Position numbers and translations under genes: made by a program
Source: Catenaria anguillulae PL171
Taxonomy: Eukaryota > Blastocladiomycota > Blastocladiomycetes > Blastocladiales > Catenariaceae
DNA length: 64,000 nt
NCBI GenBank assembly: GCA_002102555.1
Contig: MCFL01000042.1
Coordinates: forward strand, 1-64,000
Direction: 5' to 3'
Shown: positions 8,066-19,658 of the stretch, one piece after another
Position numbering within the stretch: the first letter of the stretch is position 1
How the letters are laid out: each line of letters starts with the position of its first letter
Notes under the pieces: generated by a model
Seen by the model: only the letters and a program-made list of their open reading frames with translations
The model's database searches: none
Told to the model about the DNA's origin: nothing

Positions 8066-9473
8066 ATGCCAGCCATCTCGCGTGTATTCTTCTGCAGCCG
8101 CTCCTGCCCGCTTCGGCTCTGGGCCACGCTCGTCGCGTTCATGGTCGTCGTGTCGGTTTTCGCACTCCCATCACCTGTCGTTGCCCAATCTTCCGAACCA
8201 ACGTCGCCATCACCAATACCTTCACCATCTCAAGTGATCCAGCCACCACCGCCGCGAGCTCCGCCAGCAGCACCAGTGCAGCCTCCACCCGCACCTCAAC
8301 CAACCCTCAGCGCATGCCAAGCCGTGATCCAGCCGCTCATCTCCAATCCGTGCATGTCACAATTGGGCTCGGGGTTTGCCGAAATGGACAACTCGGAAGT
8401 CGAGGATCAGTACCTGAACGTGATGGCCAACGTGGTCCAAACGCTGTGCAGTGATGTGTGCGCGGCCGTCTTCACATCATCGGCCAAGGCCATTGTCGAC
8501 AATTGCTGGGCCGAGCTGTCGATTGTGGTTGGGCGGCCGTTGCTGCCAAACACGTCACAGCAAGAGTATGAGGCGCAAAAGGCCGCGAGTCTCGAGTCGA
8601 TTTTGTTTTCGAGGGACCTGGTGTGCAACCGGAGTGCGTTTTTTGTTGGTTATGTGTGTGAGAGAGATTGGACGAGCCCGAGCAGATTCTCACTGACCAG
8701 CACTTACACATGATTCAATGTTTCCAGATCCCAATTCGCAGTCACAGCTCTGCGCACTCAATGCGATCGACCTCGACCGCAAGTACAAGGTGACGGCGGG
8801 AGGGTTCTTTGCCGAAGACGATCCAGAAGAGGAAGGCTCTGACGACGACGACGACGACGACGAGATGGAAGGAGCAAGCGAAGAAGATGCATCCCCGAGC
8901 ATCGAATCCATGTCCGACCCAGAACTCGCAAACTACGATCCAGAATCCGACCAAGACCCACTAAGCTCATCCACTGCGCAAAAACACCGTCTGCTGGGCG
9001 TGCTTTACGGGGTTGAGCTTGCGCCGTCGCTCGTGACGCTTCCCGAAGTCAACATGACGACTTGGCTCCGCATGCCGCGCGCAGAGGCGTGTACGGCGTG
9101 CTTATCAATGCAGCTCGAGCAGTCGTCCACGTTTGTTGCGTCGCGTGCAAAGACGGCAAACAAGGGCAAGCATTTGAGCCCGGAAATGCAGGATGTATGC
9201 CGACGGGTTGCGCAGATTGTGAGTGCGGTCAATGGAAAGTGTGGGCAAGAGTGGGTGCGGACGCCGACGGATTTGGTCGCGTTGGGAGGATTGGGGTCCG
9301 GGGCAGGACGAGAGATGGGCAAGTCGGTTGGAGGTGGGAGGGTGCTTGGGAACGGGCTGGTGGATGATGATCTGGCAAGTGCGGCGGATGCACGGCCCGT
9401 GGGAACATTGTCGCCTGTGGCATGGCTGGTATCGGTCATGATGGTGGGTGCAGTGCTGGTTGGTGAACCTTGA
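8066..9473 (+). CDS. Secreted Cys-rich protein, likely GPI-anchored (paralogue of 23167-24276)
   Basis: The start at 8066 has a good context (CCACCATGCC) and opens a signal peptide with hydrophobic core TLVAFMVVVSVFALP, followed by a Pro/Ser-rich linker. Exons are 8066-8633 and 8728-9473, joined through a GTGCGT donor and TTTCCAG acceptor, giving VCNRNPNSQSQLCAL. Cysteines occur in a set order: SACQ, SNPCMS, TLCSDVCAAVF, DNCWAEL, DLVCN, QLCAL, EACTACLSMQ, DVCRR, GKCG. The same order is seen in the paralogue. An acidic poly-Asp insert (about 20 residues of D/E) sits after the intron. The hydrophobic C-terminal tail (PVAWLVSVMMVGAVLV) fits a GPI signal. The role is unknown; a cell-surface function is inferred from topology only. 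Confidence 0.8.
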
Positions 9474-10285
9474 GCAAGCAGTTGTTTCGGTTGTAAAGCC
9501 GCGTGTTGTACATATGTTTTCCCGCACACAAACAATCCCAGTCGTCAGTTTTGTACTTATATCCTTGCATCTTACATCCCAGTCGTGTTGCTTGTTGCAT
9601 GCCATTTCCACCTCCCTTCATCTCATCTGTATGCCTCCCTCATATCCTCAACTCGGATCCGATGTTGTTAGTCGCGGTCCGAGCTTGTCCTGGTTCCATC
9701 GTCGATCATAACCATTCATCTCTTTCAATTTCAAGAAATATATACATGTTACCCACGGTCCACGATGCTGGTGCTTGCTACATTGTGTCTATGCATTGTG
9801 GACCATGTTGCTTTCGATACTCGATTTTCACTCCCGGACTGGCCAGGCTGACTTGGCGAGCGGAGCGATAGCAAGAGTGGGAAAGTGGACGCCGATCGAT
9901 CGATCAATCAACGAGCTAAGGACACAACGATCAGGATGGACGAAAACAGGGCATGCCCTTACTTTATGAACACGTTTGAGTCCGATTTCGAGCCATTTAC
10001 TCGCTCGTGGCCGCCCAACCACACTGTGCAATCGCTTTCTGATCCCCTCTACTACCCAATGAGCCAGTCTGACACCCGCCCCGGTCCTGCTGATCCCATG
10101 GTCCCGGCGCCAGCACCGGCCCGCCTCCATCCGCCCCGCCCTGGCCCACGATCACCAGGCCCTGCCGCCATGCCCGCCGCGGCAAGCCAGGATGCCAGTC
10201 AGTCCTTGCACTTGCCGCAGCCATCCAAGAGTAGCAGCGTGTCTCTGTCATCGGGTCCCTCCTTGGACGACGACCAAGTCCTTGA
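9474..10285. other. Intergenic and possible SET1 5' region
   Basis: The first few hundred bases are 3' flank. From about 9966 to 10384 one frame stays open and encodes Ser/Pro/Gln-rich sequence (for example SKSSSVSLSSGPSLDDDQ). It could be the N-terminus of SET1 joined by a one-base backward shift near 10330-10384. The true SET1 start is therefore uncertain. Confidence 0.45.
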
Positions 10286-10381
10286 CCGCCACGACGAACG
10301 CAGCCCGCAGACACGCCAGCATTCCATCAGCAGCGCAGCCAACATGCGCATCCGCCGCGGTCAAGATCCGGAACGAGTACG

Positions 10382-13300
10382 ATGACTTGCCGCCCCGTAT
10401 GGGCACGAGCACGAGCACGGCCGATCCGCCCACGCTGGGCGGTCAGGGCGCATGCGTCCAGCCGGGCTATGCATCAACATCGTCATGATTCCGATCATTT
10501 CCGGAGCGACAACAGCGAGGATGCTTACCGGCAAGATCACGAAGACGATCGGTACCCACGCGACCGCCACCTTGAGCATTCGCGACGACATGTACTGCCG
10601 CCGCATCACAGCGCAGCATACGACCGCGACACATATGTCCCGCCGGCGGAGGTCGATCGGTACCGACCGGGCGCAACCGGCGGGTCAAGCAGTGGATTGC
10701 ATTCGCCAACGGTCGACCGGTACCGCCCATCGCGCCCGCCATCGCCGCCTCCCCTTGCCCCGGCACCCCGCTCACCGTCCGTTGACCGATACGTGCCCGG
10801 GCCACTTCCGCCGCCATCGATTGACGTTGACCGGTACGTCCCTGGTGGGAGCGGAGGCAGCACTGGCGGCGTTCGGGCGCGTAAGAGTCGGCAGGTCGAC
10901 CGGTACCGTTCAGGCGACCACCACCCGCATCATCACCAGCATGCGCCGTCGACATCCTTGATTGACACGTACATTCCGGGCGAACCAGAGCCATTGCCGT
11001 CGCATTTGGTTGATTCGTACATTCCAACTACCGCAAAGCGGCAGCCCATGTCACCACCAATGTCGCGGCAACGATCACTGTCCGTTTCGCGGAGTCGCGA
11101 ACGGGATACCTACGCACCAGCACCTGCAGTTGATTCGTATGTACCTGGGAGTGACGCAAGAAGTCGAGGCACCGAACCAAGTGGCGATGGTGTGGGCCAC
11201 CACCATAATGACCCACACTCGCGCTCCTCCCGAGCGCGGACATCTCGGCGACATGCCGTCGACTCGTCGCCAAGGCGGCCGCCGGCCCGCTCACGCCACG
11301 CAACTACCCCCGCTGACGACCACTCGCGCCGGTCACGGTCGCCCTTGCCCGCATCTGCCTCTGCTTCGGCAAGCATACCTCCACTGGTTCCCCCGCCGCT
11401 GCCACCGGGCCCATTCTTTGGCGATATATCCGTGGCTATAGACGACCCGCTCTTGCGTGCCACGTCTGCCACGTCCCGCGAGGCAAGGAAAAAACAGCCA
11501 AAATATCGCGTGAACGGTGGAAGCGCAAATGTACGACCCGTGGATCCGCGGATAGGTGTGTCACGGGCAGCAGATATGGCCCAGGGGGTCAGGTATGCCG
11601 TTGGGATAAGGACGTTGAAGCCGACCACAATTATGGTGCGTTCTGACTGTTTCTTCTCAATTCTACTTGCGTGCCTTCATGCTTGCTGATCGTGCGTCCT
11701 GATCCGGACCGTTTTATATGTCAGATGGACCCAAAGCTCGCTCGTGCAAATGTCTTTGTCACCATCTCCAACATCAACCCCACGCTCAGCTCGGACGCGT
11801 TACAGTCGCAACTAGCCGTTTGCGGCGGCGTCGTGTACGTGCGGCTTGCAATGGATCCAACCACACCTGCATTACTTTCTGGACCACCTGGCGGCGAGTC
11901 GCAGCAGGGATCGTTGGGCGTGGCTCGCATCAAGTTTGCGACCCCCGAGGCGGCAAAGGCGTGCGTGTCAAAGTTTGATGGGCGGCCGGGCGCACCCGGG
12001 CGGCATTTGCACGTGCTGTATGATATTGATGGTGCGTTCCTTGATTTTCGCTCAGAGCGCGCACAACTTTTGCGTCGGGTTGATTTTGCCACGTGTGAGC
12101 TACAGGTAAAATCTACCGTCATCGTGTTCAGGCACTTATTGCCGAGCGGCAAGCTCAAGCAGCTGCAGTTGCTTCGTCATCCTCGATGTCTGCTGGACCT
12201 CACTCGGCAACCCCTGTGCGAGATACACCTAGATCGTCCACCCCAGGTCCATCCAACTCGTCGGCTATTGGCTCACCACGGCCCAACCGCCCAGACCGTC
12301 TGCGTCCAACATCGTCCCATTCACACTCGCACTCGCAGCAGGCTCCTTCGCAACCTGCATCTCGGCGCGACACGCGATCACGGACCGATTCCGATCGCCA
12401 CCATCCGCGCTCAACGCGCGGGGCACCACCCTCACACCCTTCAGCACGTGCACCACCCACCTCCTCATCGCAGCAACCGACATCTGTCGCGGCGCCGCCT
12501 CGGGCATCTCCCTCCACCTCATCGCGCGCGCGCCGGCCCTCGCTGCGGTCCGCTTCACCCACGCGCACAACGCCCGCGCCAAGCACCCCGTTCACGCAAC
12601 TGCCGCAGCCGCTCCTGGAAAAGGATCCATGGGCCGCCGCCATTGATACCGCCACACGCACCATGCGTGATGCCGCGCACAAGCGCATGTTTCATGGGTT
12701 GCTCGACATGGATGTCGTGTGGGATGGAGTCAAGGCAATGATTCGTGGGCGGGTCCAAGGAGCTGTGCACGGCGGGCAGGCGGCGACAATGGACGCCAAG
12801 AACGAGGAGCCCGCGCTGAGTGTTGGCGAGGGGCAGACTCTGGAAGAGGCAGATGCGAGTGGCAAGGGCGAAAGCGACGGCGACGACCAAGGTGACTCGG
12901 ATGCAGATGAAGCAAGCGCCGACGCTCGCAAGCGCAAGCCACCCGCTGTCGCTGCTCCAGTCAAAAAACCGCCCGTCATGTCTGGGCCCATGGTTGCCGC
13001 CATGTCTTCCGTGTCGCGCGTCTCGGAAAGCGTCCTCGCCGACATGCCCTCGTTCAAGGTGAAGCGATCCGATCCGCCACCTGTCCCGAGCCGCGCACGC
13101 GACCGCGACGACCGTCAGTGGCCATCGCGCCGCGGCCACGGCCACGGCCGCGAGTGGCACCACCGGTCCATTTCACCTTCCGCGTCGTCGGCGTCGTCAG
13201 CAGCGACTTGGTCGTCATCGTCTGAGGCGGATGCCGAAAGCACGGACGACGAGGACAGTCGGCATGGGTCCCAAAACATACGTCGCGGCAGGCTCGTGTC

Positions 13301-15125
13301 CAAGCGCACGAGGCACGACCGAGGGGCGAGGCGCCCGTCATTGTCATCGACAGGATCCGTGTCCTTGTCGCCGTCGCCGACGCCCGAGGTTGCAGGGAGG
13401 GTGACGCCGCCGGGGCTTGGAGCGGGTGGGGCGGTGGCGGGACGCAGGAGGATTGTGGATCATGACGAAGAGGGCGAGGGCGGCGCCGACGACGAGGATG
13501 GAGTGTCGTCCATGTCTGTATCGATTGTTTCCGATACAACGTCCATGGCTGAGTCGGTACCGGTGGTTGTGGGTCTGAATGCGGATTCAATGGTGGTAGA
13601 CGATGAGGACGCATTGGTTGTGGCACGGCACCAGGCGGCGGTTGTTGTTGTTACCGAGCAGCAGCAAAGGCCACGGCGGATGTGACCATGCTAGAGGCAG
13701 AGCCTGTTATTTGTACGTTTCTCTCTCACCTTTGTGCGCCGTGTCGTGTGTACTCAGCTTGTTTGTGTGTGTATTTGCAGCCGACACAAAGAAACGATCC
13801 AAGAAGCCTGCAAAATCACGCACTACGCGCAAATCCACCAAATCTAAAAAGGATCCGGCCGACCCTGACCCTGCCGATTCTGTTGTCGGCATTCCGCCCG
13901 AGTGGGATCTCATCAAGCACTTTCCGTCAAATGTCAAGGGGTGGATCGGCGCCATGGCCGACGAGTCAATTGACCCAATGTTGGACACACTCGAGGGGCA
14001 GCTCGAGTTGCTGGTCACCGGCTTGGAGCGGCACAAGACGCAGGGCGAGCGCGGGCGGGTACCCGTTGATCAGATGACTTGGTTGGACGAGGCGAGGGAT
14101 AAGGACGAGGATGGGTATGTCAAGGAAATGGTGCATGCACGATGGCCGGATGCTCGTGTGTTGGATGGGGAGATGCATGGTGGTGGAGTCGGCAGATCAA
14201 GTAAACTCTTGCCAGACGACCTCAATGAGCTGTTGGCCAAACTCGGGCCGGCCACGCTCTACCCACGGCGGCCCAATGTCCAAGTGTTTACCAATGGTCT
14301 CTCGTCGCCCGTCAAGGAGGAGCGGAATCCAATGGATGCTCTCTCGGCCACCGCGCCGACCATGCCCAGCAGCAGCAACAACTTGAGCACAACACATCCC
14401 GGTGGCAACGGCCCGTTGTCGTCCGACGACCCCTCACGCCCAAGCTCCTCAGCCGACTCTGCAACACAACCATCTCGAATCCCGCCAACGTGTGCTCGCA
14501 CCCGCGGGTATCAGCGCCCGCCATTTGCCGTCAAGGCCAAGGCGCACTTGCCCAAACGCTTTGACCCGCTCACGCCCAAGGAGCGGCAGCTTGCCGAAAC
14601 GCTTGCGGCCACATCGCGCGGTACTGCCTTCCGCGGCCTTCTCCTGTTTGACGATGGGGCCGAGGTTGAAACCACAGTTGCCACGCTCAAAACCGCGCAA
14701 AGCGCGTCAAGATTGCGCGCTCGCACATTCACAACTGGGGCATGTATGCCCTGGAACCGATCGAGCCGGGCGAGTTTATCATTGAGTACGTTGGCGAGAT
14801 TGTGCGCCAGCCCATTGCCGATGTGCGCGAGCGGCGGTACAATGCCGAAGGGTTGGACGGCGCCAGTTACTTGTTTCGGCTGGACGATGAACGGGTTGTG
14901 GACGCGACAAAGTGCGGAAACTACGCCCGGTTCATCAACCATTCGTGTGACCCAAACTCGTTGGCAAAGAACATTATTGCCGATGGCGAGAAGAAGATTG
15001 TGATTTACGCGGGCAAGCGCATTGAGATTGGGCAAGAGATTACGTACGACTACAAGTTTGATTACGAGGATGACAAGATTGTGTGCTTGTGTGGGAGTAA
15101 GAATTGTCGCGGATATTTGAACTAG
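10382..15125 (+). CDS. SET1: Histone H3 lysine-4 methyltransferase Set1 (COMPASS), frame breaks present
   Basis: Set1 methylates H3K4 in the COMPASS complex. Exons: to 11635, 11725-12031, 12106-13712 and 13781-15125, all with GT-AG borders. The N-terminal exon has about nine VDRY-x-PG-like repeats. Exon 2 encodes an RRM ([12 protein letters not shown]...[16 protein letters not shown]). Exon 3 is Ser/Arg-rich and acidic. The last exon has an N-SET-like segment ([11 protein letters not shown]), the SET domain ([36 protein letters not shown]) and post-[16 protein letters not shown]. Two backward one-base shifts are required: between 13560 and 13712, and at CTCAAAACC (14686-14694), just before [12 protein letters not shown] third may join an upstream exon. 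The SET core is perfectly conserved, so assembly error is more likely than gene death. The start is provisional. Confidence 0.85.
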
Positions 15126-16645
15126 GGTGGGTGGGTTTATGGTTTCTTTTTTAGGGGGCATTTTGTATGTACTTGAGTATTGATTGGTCAGTCCTTGCTG
15201 AATGGTTGATAACCCGTGGAAACTGCAGAGATGGGCAATGCAATCGTCTCTATGTACCTCCAGCCTTGACACGGGACCCCGAAGAGGGATGACACAAGTA
15301 GTGTAAGAGCACGTTCAATCATGCATGTAAATACGTACCGACTTCTTACCGGCCCACGCTACCAAAAGCTGGATCAGTTTGAAAGTGAGGTAATGATCGA
15401 CCCAGTACATAGCTAGCCTCGACGTGCAGTACAATTCATTGAGTGAGCGGCTTTCCGATGCCTCGATCGCGATCCACACGCGAGAAAGTTAACGTTGTCT
15501 CGCACGTGCCTTACACCGAAACGCAATCAATGGCCACGAGGGGCAATCTCACGCCACATTTATTGCGTAGCGTCACACCGGAATGCACCGCTGAAAGGTC
15601 ACGAGTTCAATTTTGTGGCCCTCACCATTCAAGCGGTCCCTTTCTGCCTGCTTCCTGCTTTCACTTCGCAAACTTAAGTGGTCACGTCACAAACAGAGAG
15701 AAAATGCAAATGCATAGTGCCCGAGGCTCGCAATCCCAGAGAAAACGGAAGTCGGTTGAGTCGGCCGGAATTGGATTGAGTCAAGCGGATTGTAGGTGGG
15801 TACACCAAAACCACTCGCTCATCATGCAAGGTGAGGCAACCAGTTGTGGCTGCATCTCCGACTCTTCCGGCAAACTGCGGCGCTGGATTCAGCAAGCCGA
15901 TAAATGAATTATCGCTTTGCGATGCACCTGTGGTTGGGATGATGCGCTAATTTTATCATGCTCTGAGTAAGGTTGATTGGCAACTTTTTTATTCCTAAAA
16001 GGGGAAAATTCCGGCAATTCCGTGCGGCGGTGGGCATGAACACATGGCGTTGAGACATGATGATCACATCTCCAGTGTCATCATTTTCGCTCACTACACA
16101 ACAGCAACGCTTCTGTATTTGCAAGCAAGGTGTCGTTGTTGTCTCGACCCGCCGGCCGGCAAACCCACTCTCAAACGCCGCATGACCTCTTCACCCGAAT
16201 TTCATTCAACCGCACACACTAATAGGCTGACCCTTCTTTTGGCGCACGCGCGGAAACCGACTGCGAGCACACCAGGGCTATGGCCATGTGGCCCAAGTCA
16301 TATTGGGGTCGCATGCGCCATCTGTGAATGCCGCCATATCCCGCCAGACGGACCGGCAGATACCGGATAAAGCGACTGAAAATGCAGCATGACAGCTTCC
16401 AATGGGGTTCACCCTCACGGCGGAACAAAATACTTGGCTCGCTTGGGTGACCGTTCAGAGACTCTGGGCCAGTACAAAGGCAAAGCGGATCCCCACTCTG
16501 CCGCACACCTCTTCAAGTGTCGCTCTTTACGTCGCAGCCGTGCTTGTGCTCCTCCAAACCTCGCCCTTCATTCACCTGTTGTTGCTTGGGCACACACGCA
16601 CCGTTGCTCGATTGATTGCCTTCTATCCAATTGTATCCTCACACC
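15126..16645. other. Intergenic, no supported gene
   Basis: A 154-codon open frame at 15443-15907 has no motif, poor composition and no conserved neighbour, so I do not call it. The last 100 bases are the likely promoter and 5' UTR of the POT transporter gene. Confidence 0.5.
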
Positions 16646-18482
16646 ATGACCGAAAAGACCATCGCAGTCACCTCCGAGGTGGAGCTCAACACCGTCGACC
16701 TGCTCAAGGTACGTACACACCGCTTGTCTCGCGGTCTCTCATATCATGTGTACTTGATCACTCACGCTCTCTCGTGCCCACCACCGTCAACAGGCAGAGT
16801 ACGAGGAAACCGAGGGCCTGACCGAAAAGGAAAAGGCACTCCTGGAAAAGGAACGCCGGATCAATGCCGACCTCGACAAGCGTCTCGCGGCAAACCCGAA
16901 CGCCCTTCCTCGCGCCGTGTACTTTATCTTGCCCAACGAGTTTGGCGAGCGGTTCACCTTCTACGGTATCTCTGCCCTCGTCAACCGGTATCTGCAAGTC
17001 ATCATCAACGACCCCGTCCACGGCAAGGTCCACGCCAAGGAGCTCACACACTACTGGAAGCTCTTCACCTACTTTTTCCCGCTCGTCGGCGCTGCCATCT
17101 CGGACAGTTTCCTGGGCAAGTACAAGACCATTGTCTACCTGTCGGCCGTCTACCTCATTGTATGTATCCTGCTTGTCCCTCCCGAGTCGGCCCATTGATC
17201 CTCCTGGCCGTTATTGTCGTCTCGCGCACGCACTCATGTCATTTTGTATTCTATATCGTCACAGGGCATCATCGTTCTCGTCATCACCTCCATCCCCAAG
17301 TTCCGCACGCTCGTTAGTGCCTCAATCGGCTTGTATTTGATTGCATTTGGAACCGGTGGCATCAAGCCTTGCGTCGGCCCTCATGGCGGCGACCAGTTCC
17401 TCAAGGTTCAAGTCGACGGAATTCGCCGTTTCTTTGCGTTCTTCTATGTTTCCATCAATCTCGGTGCTCTCTTGACCGGTTTCGTTACCCCACCGTTGGC
17501 CACGTCCTTTGGATGCAACGGGGAGGAGCGCTGCTACACTGCCGCGTTTTCGTTGCCCGCTGCCGTCTTCTTTGTCGCCTACGTGCTCTTTGTCTACGGC
17601 CACAAGTACTACCGTGTCGTTCCGCCCACTGGTACCTTTATCCCGGCTCGTATGGCTGTCGTGATTGGTCGGTCCATCGTCCGGTACTTTGCTGGCGCTC
17701 GTCCGGCCCCTGGCGCGTCCTTCTTCACGCTCGCGTCGGATGCCTACGGTGAGCAATTTGCTACCGAGACGGGCGAGTTCTTGCGCATGTTCCTGCAAAT
17801 CGTCCCGCTGTCGTTTGTGTGGATGGTTTATGATCAGCAGTCGACCGAGTGGCAGAACCAGTATGATCGCATGAACCAGTACTTTGGCTCGCTCTACCTG
17901 TCGCCCGAGGTCTTCATTGCCATTGTCAACCCTTGCCTGGTCGTCCCGATGGTCGCCATTTTGTCCAGCTACGTCTACCCCTTCTTGGACAAGCGCGGCA
18001 TCGCCTGCACGTCCCTCCGTCGCATGGCCCTGGGGTCCATCCTCGTCATGATCGGTTTCATCCTCTCGGGCTTTGTCCAATCCTCGGTCCTTGCCAACTT
18101 TGACGGCGAGCTCGACAAGTCTGGCCAGCAGATCCCTGGCTCCTGCAAGAACTGTGTCCACGGCGGCTGGCAAATCCCCCAATGGTTCATTCTTTCGCTC
18201 GGCGAATCCATGTTCTCACCCACTGGTAACGAGTTCTCATACACCCAAGTCGGCAAGGCTACCCGTGCCATGTCATCTTCCTTCTGGCTCTTGCTCGTCG
18301 CTTTGGGCAACTTCTACGTTGTCTGGTTCGAAGGCGTTGTCGGTGAGGCCACCTGGGCCATCAACGAAAACGGTGACACCAAGCCGGCCAAGTACTACGT
18401 CTACTCTGCCATTTGCGCCGGTGCCATCCTCTGGTTTGTCGGTATGGCCATGCGCTTCAAGTACCGCCCGGGCACCATGTAA
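16646..18482 (+). CDS. Proton-coupled oligopeptide transporter (POT/PTR2 family)
   Basis: This membrane protein imports di- and tripeptides with protons. The start at 16646 (CACACCATGACC) opens a charged cytoplasmic N-terminus. Exons are 16646-16708, 16794-17159 and 17265-18482, with GTACGT and GTATGT donors, all in phase 0. Family signatures: NEFGERFTFYGI (the ExxER proton-coupling motif of helix 1), the YFFPLVGAAISDSFLGKY motif, FGTGGIKPCVGPHGGDQF (the PTR2 signature) and FFAFFYVSINLGALL. Helices continue to the end (FSPTGNEFSYTQ is the conserved helix 10 segment). Total about 548 residues, normal for fungal POTs. No frame problems. Codon use is strongly biased to C-ending codons, suggesting high expression. 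Confidence 0.95.
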
Positions 18483-18934
18483 AGTATTGGATTGTTTGTC
18501 GTCCCCATCGTCGTGGTCTGTGGTCGTCTGCCCCCTGCTTGTAAACTGTCAAGTATTCACCCACCCCTTGTACACATTTTTGGTTCTTATTTACATACAC
18601 GTCCCGCATTGCTTTTCGAACGTGACATTTGTACACCCACTGGCAAGCTGATCGCTCGCTGATGGCAGCATGAGTGTCAGTTCAGGCCGTGTGGAGGTAG
18701 CAACTTAACTTGAGCCAAGGCACCCCTTATTCTGCTCGTTCCACGCCACACCCGCTGCCTCTGACCCGCTGGCAACCTCTCTGCCCCGAACATGGGCCTC
18801 ACCCCTGCCATCATCACGCATACGCCGCTGCCACGGATTCGAATCTGGCGGACGACATCATGCTCCAGTACGCCGATTCATTCGTTACACGGTCGATCCA
18901 ATCCGATCCGATCGCGTCTCAACGCCGTCGCTGT

Positions 18935-19005
18935 TGTCTGTGTGTCTCTCTGTCTCTCTGTCTCTGTCTGTGTCTCTCTGTCTCTGTCTGTGTCTCTCTG
19001 TCTCG
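18935..19005 (+). repeat. Pyrimidine microsatellite (GTCT/GTGTCTCT)
   Basis: An imperfect tandem array of TGTCTCTC and TCTGTCTG units covers about 70 bases. Confidence 0.9.
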
Positions 19006-19277
19006 CGCAACCGGAAACATATATATTACTTATAACTGTCTCGCACGACCCGCCTCATTGCCTCTCATGATAGTTGCCCCCATACGTGCTTGCTATGGCC
19101 AACAATCCGCCGACCCTGCCTCAGTCTCAACCGCCAAACACTCGAGTCTCTCTATATTAATATCGCCAAGATCACCCGTTCACCAAACATTTTCTCAACG
19201 TGGTAATCCGGACGGAGGGTTCTCGCCCTGTCCTGGTCCTTCGACCCACGCCGCTGCCCCGCTACCGTACACAATTT

Positions 19278-19297
19278 CCCCCCCCCCCCCCCCCCCC
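19278..19297 (+). repeat. Homopolymer C20
   Basis: Twenty consecutive C bases. The true length is likely uncertain in any assembly. Confidence 0.9.
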
Positions 19298-19658
19298 ATG
19301 GGTCTCTGCCAAGGATTCGGATCACACGCACAGACTGTCTCCAGTGGCTCTCGGCGCAAGACCCGCCCAGCTATGGCGCTGAGCATGAAAATGCCTGACC
19401 ATGTACATACTCGACATACGATCCAAAACCGGGCACGCGGCTGCATTAGTTTGGACGGCCATCATGCCCCACAGCAGCAGTAGCCAAACCAACACCAGGG
19501 CCATGTTGGGCACGACACGCATCATTACGGCGGACATCCAGTCCTCACCAACGACTCTCTCCTCATGAATGTACATATGTCCCCTCCTTGACCAGTCCAT
19601 TGCTGTCCTCGCTCACCGTCGTCCACTTCGTTCATCTCGCCCTGCTCTGTAGCGCGCG

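Larger units (their letters stand above)
18483..19658. other. Intergenic with simple repeats
   Basis: No gene is supported. The stretch contains a CTGT/CTCT microsatellite and a pure C run, listed separately. Confidence 0.55.

Noticed and set aside
14686-14694. Programmed minus-one frameshift site in SET1
   Set aside because: CTCAAAACC is not a canonical X-XXY-YYZ slippery site, no downstream stem is evident, and other genes show the same kind of break. Kept only as a resequencing target.
15443-15907. A 154-codon frame between SET1 and the transporter
   Set aside because: No start context, motif or splice evidence; ordinary chance length at this GC content.
17322-18182. A 286-codon antisense frame in the POT gene
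   Set aside because: Highly charged shadow of a strongly C3-biased transporter gene.
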